Counted from the stretch's first letter, positions 24,421-32,855 are shown. The stretch is 64,000 nucleotides of DNA from Nitrobacter sp. Nb-311A (GCF_000152905.1 NZ_AAMY01000002.1:62001-126000); one strand, 5' to 3'. Notes: generated by a model not told the origin, from the letters alone. Made by a program: numbers and translations.

Positions 24421-25443
24421 TCATGACAGAGCCTCCACGGCACTTCGAAGGTGATCGGGGTGATGGTGGCCGTAGACCCGCTGGAGGGTCTCCGGTGTCA
24501 TATTCAGATATCCGGACGCTTCCCAGATCGGGACGCCTTTTTGCATGAGCCAGGTTGCACAGGTGTGCCGGAGAACATGCGGCGTCACGCCGGCGAGCTC
24601 GCCGCGATCGCAAGCAGTGGCGAAACTGCGCTTGATGTCCTTCAGTCGCCGGCCGTTCTCATGAATGACAAAACCTAATTCCGTGCCACGCTGGCAGGCC
24701 CGCTTCAGATGCGACAGTAAGCGCGCGGGAATCGGAATCCGGGATCTGCGCTTGTTGGTCCGACGTGCGCCAGGTTGATTGAAGTCAATTCGGCCATTGA
24801 CGAGATCGATTTGCGGCCAGCGCAGCGAAAGAATCGCCTCTTTCCGCTGCCCGGTGTAGAGACCGATCACAATGAATAACGGCAGATGGAGTCGCACGCG
24901 CGGCTCCCTGAGAGCTGCTCGCAAGAGAGCCGCGGCCTCCTTACGTGTTAGCCAACGATCACGGGGCTCCGCACCATCCGGCAAATCAACGGCAACCACC
25001 CGCAGCAACCGGCCGCAACGGTGCGCGTGATTGATCGCGGCGCGCAGAACGCCAAGCTCGCGCCGGGCCGTACCAGGAGCTCGCGCTCGCGAGACGCCGT
25101 ATTTCCGGCACGTCTCGCGTGTCACCTCGGCAACCGTTTTCCCCTGCCAGTAGGGCACCATCGCCTTGACCGCGGCAGCTATCCGCCATGGTGCCGCCGT
25201 TTCCGGCGCGTGCTCCTCCGTGTAGTCGGCAAGGACGTCGGTTATGAGGACTTCAGCGGGATCACGCGGGCCGGCGTCCCGCGTGCGGATGTGGAGGAAG
25301 TCAGCGAGGGCGGCTTCAGCGACTGCGCGGTCCGCAGAGCCCGTTGAGCGCTCGCGGCTGCGTCCACCTTCGGTCCAGACGATATAATAACATTGGCGCT
25401 TGTCGAGAAACCGGAGGCGCGGCCCGGAGTTTCTGCGCGGCAT
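24421..25443 (-). CDS. int: Tyrosine integrase of element 2
   Basis: A 340-residue tyrosine recombinase. The N-terminus RLRFLDKRQCYYIVWTEGG is typical of a group of alphaproteobacterial prophage integrases. The catalytic Arg-His-Arg/Tyr residues are visible: GLYTGQRKEAILSLRW, HVLRHTCATWL (Arg292) and nucleophile Tyr324 in RVYGHHHPD. It is transcribed toward the middle att site. Its first 67 codons overlap the excisionase-like gene in another frame. It differs in N-terminus from the integrase of element 1, so the two elements are independent integrations at one tRNA. Confidence 0.93.
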   Translation of the reverse strand: MPRRNSGPRLRFLDKRQCYYIVWTEGGRSRERSTGSADRAVAEAALADFLHIRTRDAGPRDPAEVLITDVLADYTEEHAPETAAPWRIAAAVKAMVPYWQGKTVAEVTRETCRKYGVSRARAPGTARRELGVLRAAINHAHRCGRLLRVVAVDLPDGAEPRDRWLTRKEAAALLRAALREPRVRLHLPLFIVIGLYTGQRKEAILSLRWPQIDLVNGRIDFNQPGARRTNKRRSRIPIPARLLSHLKRACQRGTELGFVIHENGRRLKDIKRSFATACDRGELAGVTPHVLRHTCATWLMQKGVPIWEASGYLNMTPETLQRVYGHHHPDHLRSAVEALS

Positions 25444-25637
25444 GGTGACACCGTGTTTTCAATGATGAACTGATCGAGCGCCTCACGCGGAATGAGGACG
25501 CGCGCTCCAACCGGAGTTCGAGCCATCTGGCCGGCCGCGACGAGCGAACGAACCTGCGATTCGGTGATGCCGAGATATTCGGCAGCTACTTTCACCGTTA
25601 CTAGACGAGGAAGATCGGAAAGCGACAGAGCCGCCAT
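25242..25637 (-). CDS. Excisionase-like helix-turn-helix protein overlapping int
   Basis: A 131-residue frame whose first 65 residues are a clear MerR/Xis-type helix-turn-helix (LVTVKVAAEYLGITESQVRSLVAAGQMARTPVGARVLIPREALDQF). It runs 202 bp into the integrase gene in a different frame, and its tail (Ser/Thr/Ala-rich) has a composition that looks imposed by the integrase codons. It starts 3 bp after the stop of the upstream gene. Directionality factor is the most likely role. Confidence 0.75.
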   Translation of the reverse strand: MAALSLSDLPRLVTVKVAAEYLGITESQVRSLVAAGQMARTPVGARVLIPREALDQFIIENTVSPCRAETPGRASGFSTSANVIISSGPKVDAAASAQRALRTAQSLKPPSLTSSTSARGTPARVIPLKSS

Positions 25638-25640
25638 GGT

Positions 25641-26264
25641 TCACCGTCCCTGCTTTCGCTTCGTCTTCTTGCGAGTTACGGGGCGCGCCTTTTTTGCCAC
25701 CTTCACTCGTGGCACCTTATAAGTGATCGTTACTACGCGTTCGACCCGGTCCTCCTCCCAATCGATGAGATTTATCCAGTCATCAGGCAACAGATCTGAA
25801 AGAGTGATAATCAAAAAGAACGAAGGACCGACAACGCCCGAGAGGTCTTTTAGCGTCGTTTCACATGGGAGTCGGCGGAGATTGAATTTTCCCTGCTTGC
25901 CGACCTCCACCAATACATGTTGATCTTGGAACCATTGCCGGTCGCCAATGGACCGAGAACTGCAAAACTCCTCATAGACCGGCAGTACCAGCATTGCGAT
26001 ATCCACCGCAGCCTGGGCGGCATGACCTGCTTTCGTCAGATCAACAACTAGCTTGGTGACGGCGATATCCGATGCCGAATACCGATTCCATCCGCCCGAC
26101 ATCATAGTGTCGGGGAAAAGTCCGTTGCGCCTTCGCCATGCGCGAAGAGTCGCAGGCTCGCATCCTGCGACCTTGCATACGGCGGACGCCAGATACTCGC
26201 GCGGGTCGACCTCTTCATCTTCGCCATCACGGCCGATATATTGAACGCCCTTCGCCACGGCCAT
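25641..26264 (-). CDS. MerR-like helix-turn-helix protein of element 2
   Basis: A 207-residue protein. Residues 30-95 (VCKVAGCEPATLRAWRRRNGLFPDTMMSGGWNRYSASDIAVTKLVVDLTKAGH) are a MerR-type winged helix with the NRYSASDI wing. The rest is an uncharacterised effector-like domain (FFLIITLSDLLPDDWINLIDW) and a very basic tail (KVAKKARPVTRKKTKRKQGR). The frame opens at 26336; I choose ATG 26264, with modest certainty. It is the gene before the excisionase-like gene, in the same unit, and may regulate it. Confidence 0.65.
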   Translation of the reverse strand: MAVAKGVQYIGRDGEDEEVDPREYLASAVCKVAGCEPATLRAWRRRNGLFPDTMMSGGWNRYSASDIAVTKLVVDLTKAGHAAQAAVDIAMLVLPVYEEFCSSRSIGDRQWFQDQHVLVEVGKQGKFNLRRLPCETTLKDLSGVVGPSFFLIITLSDLLPDDWINLIDWEEDRVERVVTITYKVPRVKVAKKARPVTRKKTKRKQGR

Positions 26265-26379
26265 CTCCACAATTCGAAACAAGATTATCGATTCTGCTAT
26301 TCGATGCAAGCGTTTCGTTTCTGCGCGAGCGCGCAAAGGTAGGCGACTGGGGAAATTCCCCAGTCGCTCACCATTCGGA

Positions 26380-26664
26380 TCAGTTCAGATGTTTAGCCTC
26401 GCCGCCTCTCGGCACGTTGTCGACGAACTTCTTTCCGCTTTTAATCAGCGGAAGCTGCCCGATCGCGCCCTCGAGCATTTCGCGGGAGAGCACAAGCCGA
26501 ACGACGATGAATCGTTCGTCATCATCGCCACCGATCGAGCGGTTTGCGTAGAATGTTAGGCGAACTACGTCGGCCCCGATGAAATCAACACCGGCAACCC
26601 CATCGCAGAAGACGTCTGGCACCCGATCCGGATCAAGATAATTATCGCGAGGGAAGCGCGTCAT
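26380..26664 (-). CDS. Small hypothetical protein of element 2
   Basis: A 94-residue acidic protein (MTRFPRDNYLDPDRVPDVFC, then DVVRLTFYANRSIGGDDDERFIVVRLVLSREMLEGAIGQL). The beta-rich pattern suggests a small globular domain. The ATG at 26664 is preceded by GGAGGG 7 bases upstream, so I reject the longer frame starting at 26769. It overlaps the 3' end of the upstream gene by 23 bp. Confidence 0.55.
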   Translation of the reverse strand: MTRFPRDNYLDPDRVPDVFCDGVAGVDFIGADVVRLTFYANRSIGGDDDERFIVVRLVLSREMLEGAIGQLPLIKSGKKFVDNVPRGGEAKHLN

Positions 26665-27244
26665 TCGAAGACCCTCCCTCTCTGGATACAGAGTACGCAC
26701 CGTTGCTGCCGCAGGCGCGGCGGTCGACGTCGCAATTACCCGCCTCGTTGAGAAAAACAATTCCGTCATCGACGAATCGGCGCACAGCGGGGATCAGAGC
26801 GATGCCCGACGCGCCCATCAATATTTCGATCGATCGATTTAGTCGCTCGCAAGCATTGGAAAGGCGAATCGTGGCTCGTTCCCATGCAATGGCAACTTCT
26901 GGCGATTCGGTCGGGGAACGGCCAGAAAGAGCAACCCGTTCCGGAGCGGCACAGGCTGCTCCCCCAAGAATTGACGACTGCGGCGGCGGAGTAGCACTGC
27001 ACTGGTCTACCTGTTCCGGTCGGGCAAAGGTAGAAACGGCGAATTTAGGCCGTTCCGTATTGGAATGGCCTAAATTCGACAGCCTTGAACCCGCCGAGCG
27101 GCGCAAATGAATCGTGCCTGCCGGGAACAATTCTTCGGCCAGGCCGCGCTGTGCGGGCCTAGCGCTGCGCGGAGACGGTATGCCAGCTTGCAGGTTGGCC
27201 GGCGCATCCAGCGCCCGCCTGTCGCGTTCTGTGGGGGATTTCAT
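26642..27244 (-). CDS. Hypothetical protein of element 2
   Basis: A 200-residue frame. Only the C-terminal half looks like folded protein (EVAIAWERATIRLSNACERLNRSIEILMGASGIALIPAVRRFVDDGIVFLN). The N-terminal half is Pro/Arg/Ala-rich and contains the large inverted repeat at 27041-27077, so it may not be coding. Start is uncertain (27244 or further in). It is transcribed with the genes below it. Confidence 0.4.
   Translation of the reverse strand: MKSPTERDRRALDAPANLQAGIPSPRSARPAQRGLAEELFPAGTIHLRRSAGSRLSNLGHSNTERPKFAVSTFARPEQVDQCSATPPPQSSILGGAACAAPERVALSGRSPTESPEVAIAWERATIRLSNACERLNRSIEILMGASGIALIPAVRRFVDDGIVFLNEAGNCDVDRRACGSNGAYSVSREGGSSNDALPSR
27041..27077. repeat. 16-bp inverted repeat with 5-base loop
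   Basis: GAATTTAGGCCGTTCC (27041-27056) pairs with GGAATGGCCTAAATTC (27062-27077) with a single mismatch and a 5-base loop. It lies in the weak N-terminal half of the preceding frame. No U-run follows on either strand, so a protein-binding or cruciform site is more likely than a terminator. Confidence 0.5.
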
Positions 27245-27580
27245 TGGTCGTGCTCTCGGTTTTGGCTTGCTAAGGCCACGCCGGTGGCGGACCGGCAGCC
27301 GGGAGTTAGCAACCAGCCGAGAGACTGGCGGCGGCGCTTTTAAGCCCGAAAGCTCTGGACATGGCGCAGCCCTCCCGGCCATATTGACCAGGTTGGAGCG
27401 CACGCCAATGCGCTACCTCATTCAGCCGCGGGTCACCTCCGACGCCAATCGGGGTGATATGCTGACCAAGCATGAAGCGACGATATCTCGGTCCGGGTTG
27501 CTAAGCCCACGGACGATAACACCTGCGTCGAAGAAAAAAGTCCAGTCCCCATTTAGGGCGCGCCGCGCTTCGGACGACCA
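27245..27580. other. Unassigned stretch before the hairpin-flanked gene
   Basis: About 335 bp with open frames on both strands but no convincing protein. It contains a potential long stem between the TTGCTAA near 27265 and its complement TTAGCAA near 27305. Probably promoter/5' leader of the leftward gene block. Confidence 0.3.
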
Positions 27581-27611
27581 AAAAACCCCCTAACGAACTG
27601 TTAGGGGTTTC
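27581..27611 (-). terminator. Hairpin 1, terminator of the nuclease-like gene
   Basis: A stem CCCCTAAC/GTTAGGGG with a GAACT loop; on the minus strand it is followed by a T-run, so it serves as a rho-independent terminator 93 bp beyond the stop of the minus-strand gene. Nearly the same sequence recurs at 30272-30299. Confidence 0.75.
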
Positions 27612-27703
27612 CGAAACCCTCCGAAGTACTTGCAGCAAACTGGAACCAGCTGGCAACCTTGCGCCATACCGGAACGAAGTCATGTGTCCAATGCGCCTGC
27701 TAC

Positions 27704-30190
27704 TCAAGACGAACGCGCTGACCGGTGAGCACGACGCGCGAGCCGCTTTTGCCAGTACTCCTGTCGTTCAACGTGAAACGGCCTCATATTGAGATAGATT
27801 TGCTGTGTGGCGTCTGCAAGCATGGACAATGTCCGGATTCGGTTGGTGCTGGAAAACTGCGCGTGCTTTCCCCCAAGCGTTTTCCATGTATGCGAAACAC
27901 TGTAGTCCATTGTTAATTCGTGCGAGGTGAGCAGCAAGACGGGATTTGTCGGCTCGCCGAAGGCATTTACGCGTCTTCCCCACTTCACGAAGCCTTGCAA
28001 AATATTGGTTTCGGCTGGTGTAAAATGATCGCGGAGAACAGCGATCACAATCACCGCTTCAGGTAATTTTGCTGCGACGGACCTAAGCTTTGTCAACTCG
28101 CTCGGTTTTATAAGCTCGCCTTGGCCGAGCGATTTTGCTTCGCCAATCACCAGTTGGGGAGGACGCCGCGTTTCACGCAAGCCGTCGTCGCTGTGCCAGG
28201 CAATAAAATCGACCTCGCGTGTAACTCCGTCAAACGCCAGGTCCATCGCGGTAGCGAACGTCATCCGATCCATTGTATCGATGGCGCGGTTGACGACGCG
28301 AAGCGCAAGAAGAGCGCTATAGGAACCCCTGCCGAAATCTGGCACTGAGAAGGGGCCGACAACACGGTAACTCCAGTTGCCATTTTGATTGCGCAACGCG
28401 GCCTGCGGAAACTCATACGAATTTAGGCAGCGTTCACAGTTCAGTCGATAATCAACCGCTGTTAGCGAATTCCAGTTTGTAGTCTTACAAGTTGGACAGT
28501 CGATTTCCAAACCCAGACGTATGACATTCGCATCGGTGAATTGCTTCAAGTCTGGACTACGAAAAAGCTCGCGCTTTCTTTTGACGATGAGATCTCGCCA
28601 GGCCTTGACTGAGGCCGTGCGTAGCTCAAAACTCTCTTCAACGGCATCGTCCTTCAGGCGCCTGCGTCGCAGTCCGCCCGCCATCTTGTTCAATAGCTTG
28701 AGAGTGTTTATGTCGGCCAACATGCCGACTCTATTTAGTCCGCCCAAATGCTCTAGCATCTGTTTAGCAATATGTCCCGGCTCAGAAAGGCTCGCAGTAA
28801 TTCCAATCTTTTTCAGCGAATCAATAATAGCTTCCTCAGACCTCAGCAAAGAAACGTACTGTTCCAGACTCGAAAACTGTTGCGAAAAGACCCAGCCCTC
28901 GCTTCCAATCGGTATATGTTCGCCGCCCATGCCAAGACGTGGCCACGAACGATCGAACGTATTAAAGGGCAGTATGGTGGCCGCGCTTTGGTCCCAAAAA
29001 GTAGACGGCTTAAGCACATTTACCCAACGGTGATCGCCCCCGCCGTAACGGCTCGAAAACTTGGGTACCAATGGTTGAAACGTCGTAGTCAAACGTTTCT
29101 CTTCGTCTTTAACGATTAGGTTCACACGCTTTTCCTCGGCGGTGACTAGTAGGCGCGTGGCGCGATGGACAAAGGGATTATGGTGATCGACCCAGATCGG
29201 CGTGCGCCATAGTTTCACTAAGAGTGCCCCAGCAGGGAGACCCGTTTTGAGCTTTCCTAACAGAGCCTCTGTGGTCGTTTTCTCTATCGAGCGGCTAAAC
29301 TCGATTGTCGCGTTATGCATGACTCCGTTTGGATTACCGACAACCGGACGATGTTGAGATCTTACGAACTCAGATATGTCATCCGACAGTGCCTCGAACC
29401 AAGTTATCGGAATGGGCAGAACTGGACTGGGTTCGAGTTTCAAATTCCAAACATCGATAAGGTCGGTGGCCCTTGTCGGATCAAAAACGAACAAAACAGG
29501 ATCGTGGTGCCAATATCGCTGCGCGTCGAGCCCGTAGCGCGTCGCGCGGAGTGGAGTCAGTGACCCGTTAGCAAAAACGCGACGCCAGGTTTCTGGCGAA
29601 GCTTCGGCCTGCTCAGGCTTGTACACGTCTACGTAAGCGGCCTGAGCATAGGTCAGATCGGTCGACGTGGGATACACCCCAAATATGCACTCGACCAGGC
29701 CGTCGCCCCGCTGAGGTTTGACCAATAAGCAATCACTCTTTTCGCGGAGAACAAACCTCTGCTCAGATTCATATACATGACGAAACACGTCAAGGATGTT
29801 CAGCCCGTATGCAGGCTCTGAATAGCTGCGACCGCCTTCTGATTCGAAGAATTGCTTAAGGGTAATGGCCGACGCTCGCGTCGCATGTTCCTGGCGAATG
29901 CTGCCAAGGCCTGCCTTCTCTAACAAACCCTCTTCTGCCTCGACATACACGTCTGGCTCAAAGAACCGGGCGTAACCCTTCGAAACAGATAACCCATTCA
30001 AACGTTCGTATGACTCTGCCTTCCATTCGGGAGGCGGTCTATTGAACACCGGAATGATCACATTATAAGACCCACCCCAAAGACACGTGCATGCACGCAT
30101 AATCGAGCGCACTGATGCAAGGTCCGAAGGTCGAACGAGAAATCCGATCCGAGTCGGCCTGAGCCTAATTTCGGCCATGAGTTCGGACAC
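27704..30190 (-). CDS. Large zinc-finger and PD-(D/E)XK-like protein (candidate defence gene)
   Basis: An 828-residue protein of unknown name. The N-terminus (RIGFLVRPSDLASVRSIMRACTCLWGGSYNVIIPVF) looks conserved. In the C-terminal third, a four-Cys zinc ribbon (CPTC at 565-568, CERC at 585-588) is followed by a nuclease-like core with Asp661 in EVDFIAW, then Glu684-x-Lys686 in VIGEAKS: the D...ExK order of PD-(D/E)XK nucleases. Of three possible starts I choose GTG 30190, which has GGAGG 9 bases upstream and precedes the conserved N-terminus; 30223 and 30178 are alternatives. It is AT-richer than its neighbours and has similar hairpins on both sides. Anti-phage defence is an inference from fold, size and location. 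Confidence 0.7.
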   Translation of the reverse strand: MSELMAEIRLRPTRIGFLVRPSDLASVRSIMRACTCLWGGSYNVIIPVFNRPPPEWKAESYERLNGLSVSKGYARFFEPDVYVEAEEGLLEKAGLGSIRQEHATRASAITLKQFFESEGGRSYSEPAYGLNILDVFRHVYESEQRFVLREKSDCLLVKPQRGDGLVECIFGVYPTSTDLTYAQAAYVDVYKPEQAEASPETWRRVFANGSLTPLRATRYGLDAQRYWHHDPVLFVFDPTRATDLIDVWNLKLEPSPVLPIPITWFEALSDDISEFVRSQHRPVVGNPNGVMHNATIEFSRSIEKTTTEALLGKLKTGLPAGALLVKLWRTPIWVDHHNPFVHRATRLLVTAEEKRVNLIVKDEEKRLTTTFQPLVPKFSSRYGGGDHRWVNVLKPSTFWDQSAATILPFNTFDRSWPRLGMGGEHIPIGSEGWVFSQQFSSLEQYVSLLRSEEAIIDSLKKIGITASLSEPGHIAKQMLEHLGGLNRVGMLADINTLKLLNKMAGGLRRRRLKDDAVEESFELRTASVKAWRDLIVKRKRELFRSPDLKQFTDANVIRLGLEIDCPTCKTTNWNSLTAVDYRLNCERCLNSYEFPQAALRNQNGNWSYRVVGPFSVPDFGRGSYSALLALRVVNRAIDTMDRMTFATAMDLAFDGVTREVDFIAWHSDDGLRETRRPPQLVIGEAKSLGQGELIKPSELTKLRSVAAKLPEAVIVIAVLRDHFTPAETNILQGFVKWGRRVNAFGEPTNPVLLLTSHELTMDYSVSHTWKTLGGKHAQFSSTNRIRTLSMLADATQQIYLNMRPFHVERQEYWQKRLARRAHRSARSS

Positions 30191-30271
30191 GATGAGGAGC
30201 CTCCACCTACGCGTTTTCTTCACCCGTCGACGTTTTCGTCACCGCGGGGTGCCCCTAGATGCGCACCCGGT

Positions 30272-30299
30272 AACCCCTGACGAACCGTTAGGGGTTTTT
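30272..30299 (+). terminator. Hairpin 2, upstream twin of hairpin 1
   Basis: AACCCCTGAC, loop GAACC, GTTAGGGGTTTTT. It stands 80 bp before the start of the nuclease-like gene and is oriented as a terminator for plus-strand transcription. Over about 25 bases it matches hairpin 1 in the same orientation with few differences. Confidence 0.65.
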
Positions 30300-30430
30300 G
30301 GCGAAAAGCTAAGTCTATATCACCCCAGGGCTGACGATGTGTTTTAGACCCACGCCCGGTCAAGGGTCCGACTGCCAACAGACGTTGCAGTTATTAGCAA
30401 AGCGGTAAGCTGCGCATAGGAGGCGAAGCT

Positions 30431-30781
30431 ATGAAGCCAAATCACCTACTGATCGCGCTCGGAATCGTTTTCGTTATTTTTCTCGAAATTTGGGAGCCGG
30501 ACGCGTCGAAAGCTTTGGTAAGAACGGCTGGACGCATTTTTGCCTTGTTGGTCTCGTGCGCCTTTCTTTATCAGGCCTATCAGGCTGGGATTTCGGCGCT
30601 AAAGGGCATCAACACCGAAGCATCCGCCCCCGTTCCCGATCCTGGGTCCGCATCCAACAGGTTTGCAGCGCTGTCCTGGTGCTTAATAGCATCTGCGCTT
30701 GCAGTGCTTGGAATTTCCTACGCTCTAGATCTTGATATTTTGGACCCTGTTTTCCGCGCGCTAGCGGGAAGTTCAAACTGA
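30431..30781 (+). CDS. Small membrane protein
   Basis: A 116-residue protein with three hydrophobic segments (LLIALGIVFVIFLEIW at about 6-21; IFALLVSCAFLYQAYQAGI at about 36-54; LSWCLIASALAVLGISYAL at about 80-98). An AGGAGG Shine-Dalgarno stands 8 bases before the ATG. It is divergent from the nuclease-like gene and convergent with the capsid gene. Unknown function; possibly a partner of the nuclease-like protein, but transcribed away from it. Confidence 0.65.
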   Translation: MKPNHLLIALGIVFVIFLEIWEPDASKALVRTAGRIFALLVSCAFLYQAYQAGISALKGINTEASAPVPDPGSASNRFAALSWCLIASALAVLGISYALDLDILDPVFRALAGSSN

Positions 30782-30898
30782 GGGACCATTTCGTTTCCAC
30801 AATCGCAAGCGTCCCGAGAAAGGCCGCCTGCCCGGCTATTGCCCGTCATCATCTACCAGCGGCGATCCATCCACGGTCGCCGCTGGTTGAAGACAGCT

Positions 30899-32122
30899 TC
30901 AGCTTGCGCTGAACCTCAGAAGCTTCACGGCCTCACTGTTCTGCAGGCCACCGCCAACGCGGCGGTAGGCGTAGAAGATGACGTGAGGCTTCGCGGTATA
31001 AGGATCGCGCATCAGTCGCAGACCGGGTCGATCGACGACAATGTAGGTTTGTTCCAGGTCCCCAAAGGCGATCGACAGCGAGTCCTCTGCAATGTCGGGC
31101 ATCTCTTCATCAAGCTCGACAGGAAAGCCGCAGAGCGAGGCAGGCTGCCCCTCGCGCGCGTCAGCCCAAACGAAGCGACCCTCGGCATCCTTGAGTTTTC
31201 GGACAACCCCCGCCGTCGATAGATTCATCAGCCAGCGTGCATTTGGACGATACGGTGCTCGAAGGCTGTAAACGACGTTGAATAGGGCGTCGCCTCCGTT
31301 CACCGATGTCGATGCCGCCGCGAACCCGCCGTCGACGCCGGTGATGATGTGCTGAATCGTTCCCCACGGACGTACGCCGTCCTTGTCCGTCGACGTGCTA
31401 TAGGTCAAAAGCCCGCGCGGCTTTTTGATACCGTCACCGGTCACGTAACCTTTACCTTCCGTCCGCGCGAACTTATCCGCGATTTTTCCCTCGAGCCATT
31501 GGCCAACGTTGATTTCACTGTCGTCCAGCAACCGTTGCGTGATCGGTTGCGAGGTGTAGATCTCGTGAAGGGGCACGGACAGGTAACGCAACGACGATGT
31601 TGTGAGGGACGGCCGTTCTTCCCGTTCACCCACCCACTCAGCACCGATGTCAGAGGGATCGATCGGCTCCTCAAAAGAATCTCCCCGTTCGATAGTCACG
31701 CGCCGCGCCAGCCGGCCCAGTGGCGATACATCGAAAACCTTGCGCTGAATCTGCTTTGAGATGGTCGGCGTGACAAGGTAGCCACCCTCCGGATCGCTGT
31801 CGCTTGACATTCCCGCGACCGGCCTGGCCATGGCCTTAATACCTGCATCGCTGCCATTTTTGGCAAACAAGCCGACAGCCGACCGCTCCGTCGCAGCCGC
31901 GGAATTGTCAGGAACAAGGCTGCCGCCGCCGACCTTCAGCGCGGCAAGCGAGGAGTTGATCGCGTCGATATCCTTTTCGATTCCGTCGATTTTCCCGGCA
32001 TTATTCTCCTTGAATGACCCAAACGCGTCGATCAGTTCGGTGAGAATCGCGGCTGGAGAATTGGCATCGGCGCGTGCTTGCGCCAATAATTTTTGTCCTC
32101 GCTGACGAAGGTGCTCACTCAT
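30899..32122 (-). CDS. HK97-fold major capsid protein
   Basis: A 407-residue HK97-family major capsid protein. The N-terminal 70 residues are a coiled coil (delta-like scaffold domain, DAFGSFKENNAGKIDGIEKDIDAI), and the shell domain has family landmarks: GGYLVTPTISKQI, SPLGRLARRVTIERG, EWVGEREERPS, EIYTSQPITQRLLDDSEIN, and a C-terminal block PHVIFYAYRRVGGGLQNSEAVKLL. It overlaps the upstream small gene by 4 bp. No protease, portal or terminase lies nearby, so it is a lone virion gene in a 10-kb element. Confidence 0.92.
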   Translation of the reverse strand: MSEHLRQRGQKLLAQARADANSPAAILTELIDAFGSFKENNAGKIDGIEKDIDAINSSLAALKVGGGSLVPDNSAAATERSAVGLFAKNGSDAGIKAMARPVAGMSSDSDPEGGYLVTPTISKQIQRKVFDVSPLGRLARRVTIERGDSFEEPIDPSDIGAEWVGEREERPSLTTSSLRYLSVPLHEIYTSQPITQRLLDDSEINVGQWLEGKIADKFARTEGKGYVTGDGIKKPRGLLTYSTSTDKDGVRPWGTIQHIITGVDGGFAAASTSVNGGDALFNVVYSLRAPYRPNARWLMNLSTAGVVRKLKDAEGRFVWADAREGQPASLCGFPVELDEEMPDIAEDSLSIAFGDLEQTYIVVDRPGLRLMRDPYTAKPHVIFYAYRRVGGGLQNSEAVKLLRFSAS

Positions 32123-32310
32123 GGCGGCACAGTCCTTTCATGATCGCGGGGCGCGTTGTCCATCTCGCCTCGCACCTCGGAAATCATCCTGCGGCGGACA
32201 GCCTTGCTATAGCCGGCTTCCGCGAGTAGGCGATCGATGACACGAGCGACGGGAATAATTTTTCGACCCGACGCGCGTGCCACCATTTCCGCTGCTTCGC
32301 GCGTTAACAT
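32119..32310 (-). CDS. Small protein coupled to the capsid gene
   Basis: A 63-residue basic helical protein (TREAAEMVARASGRKIIPVARVIDRLLAEAGYSKAVRRRMISEVRG). Its TGA overlaps the capsid ATG (ATGA at 32119-32122), so it is expressed with the capsid. It could be a scaffold helper, head completion factor or regulator; nothing in the sequence decides. Confidence 0.65.
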   Translation of the reverse strand: MLTREAAEMVARASGRKIIPVARVIDRLLAEAGYSKAVRRRMISEVRGEMDNAPRDHERTVPP

Positions 32311-32330
32311 TCGCGCACCCGCTTAGGGTG

Positions 32331-32450
32331 ATGGTTGAGAAAATTTCTTCGCCAGCGCCTGACATGGCGGTTACGGCAGCGCCTGACATGCCGTCTATTC
32401 TTGAGCGATCTACAGGGATCGGCAGCGCATGGCGTGCCTTTCGGGACTGA
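32331..32450 (+). other. Short plus-strand frame with internal repeat
   Basis: A 39-codon frame from ATG 32331 whose start contains a DNA duplication (GCGCCTGACATG occurs twice, 27 bp apart, from about 32356). The reading is protein-like at its end (SILERSTGIGSAWRAFRD), but it opposes its neighbours and has a weak Shine-Dalgarno. I list it only because nothing else accounts for 32311-32514. Confidence 0.2.
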
Positions 32451-32514
32451 GAATCGTCCAAGAACATCCGTAGCGGAACATGCATGCGGAGTTTCTGTCA
32501 AGACGAGCGACGAG

Positions 32515-32754
32515 CTACGCATGCCCGACACCCGTTCGCGAGCTCAAAATCTCCTTCGCGAGGCCCGCAAGAACGTAACCGACTTCATCGGGTTCGGAAT
32601 CTTCAAGCAGGAGGTTGATCGCTTGGGCTAGCATCACCGGAGCGATCAGATTGCGCGGTAGATTGTGCTTTGACCACTCCTCGACGCACATGGCAACGAA
32701 GCGTTGAGGCAGCAGATTTGGACTGTTGGTCTCTGCAGATGTTTCGACTTTCAT
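32515..32754 (-). CDS. Small hypothetical protein of element 2
   Basis: A 79-residue helical protein (NLLPQRFVAMCVEEWSKHNLPRNLIAPVMLAQAINLLLEDSEPDEVGYVLAGLAKEIL). The composition is that of a compact helical domain. No family recognised. It is in the same direction as the capsid and replication genes. Confidence 0.55.
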   Translation of the reverse strand: MKVETSAETNSPNLLPQRFVAMCVEEWSKHNLPRNLIAPVMLAQAINLLLEDSEPDEVGYVLAGLAKEILSSRTGVGHA

Positions 32755-32855
32755 GAGAATACCCGAGTGGCTTTCTGTATTTAATTCCGAAATTTTGCGT
32801 ACGAAGGGGGGCCGCCGGTCCCGGATCGAGCAGCCCTAAAGTTTTGACCCACCCC

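Noticed and set aside
26703-27593. Plus-strand frames at 26703-27110 and 27114-27593
   Set aside because: Low-complexity shadow composition with no ribosome-binding site; the minus strand has better start and overlap signals.
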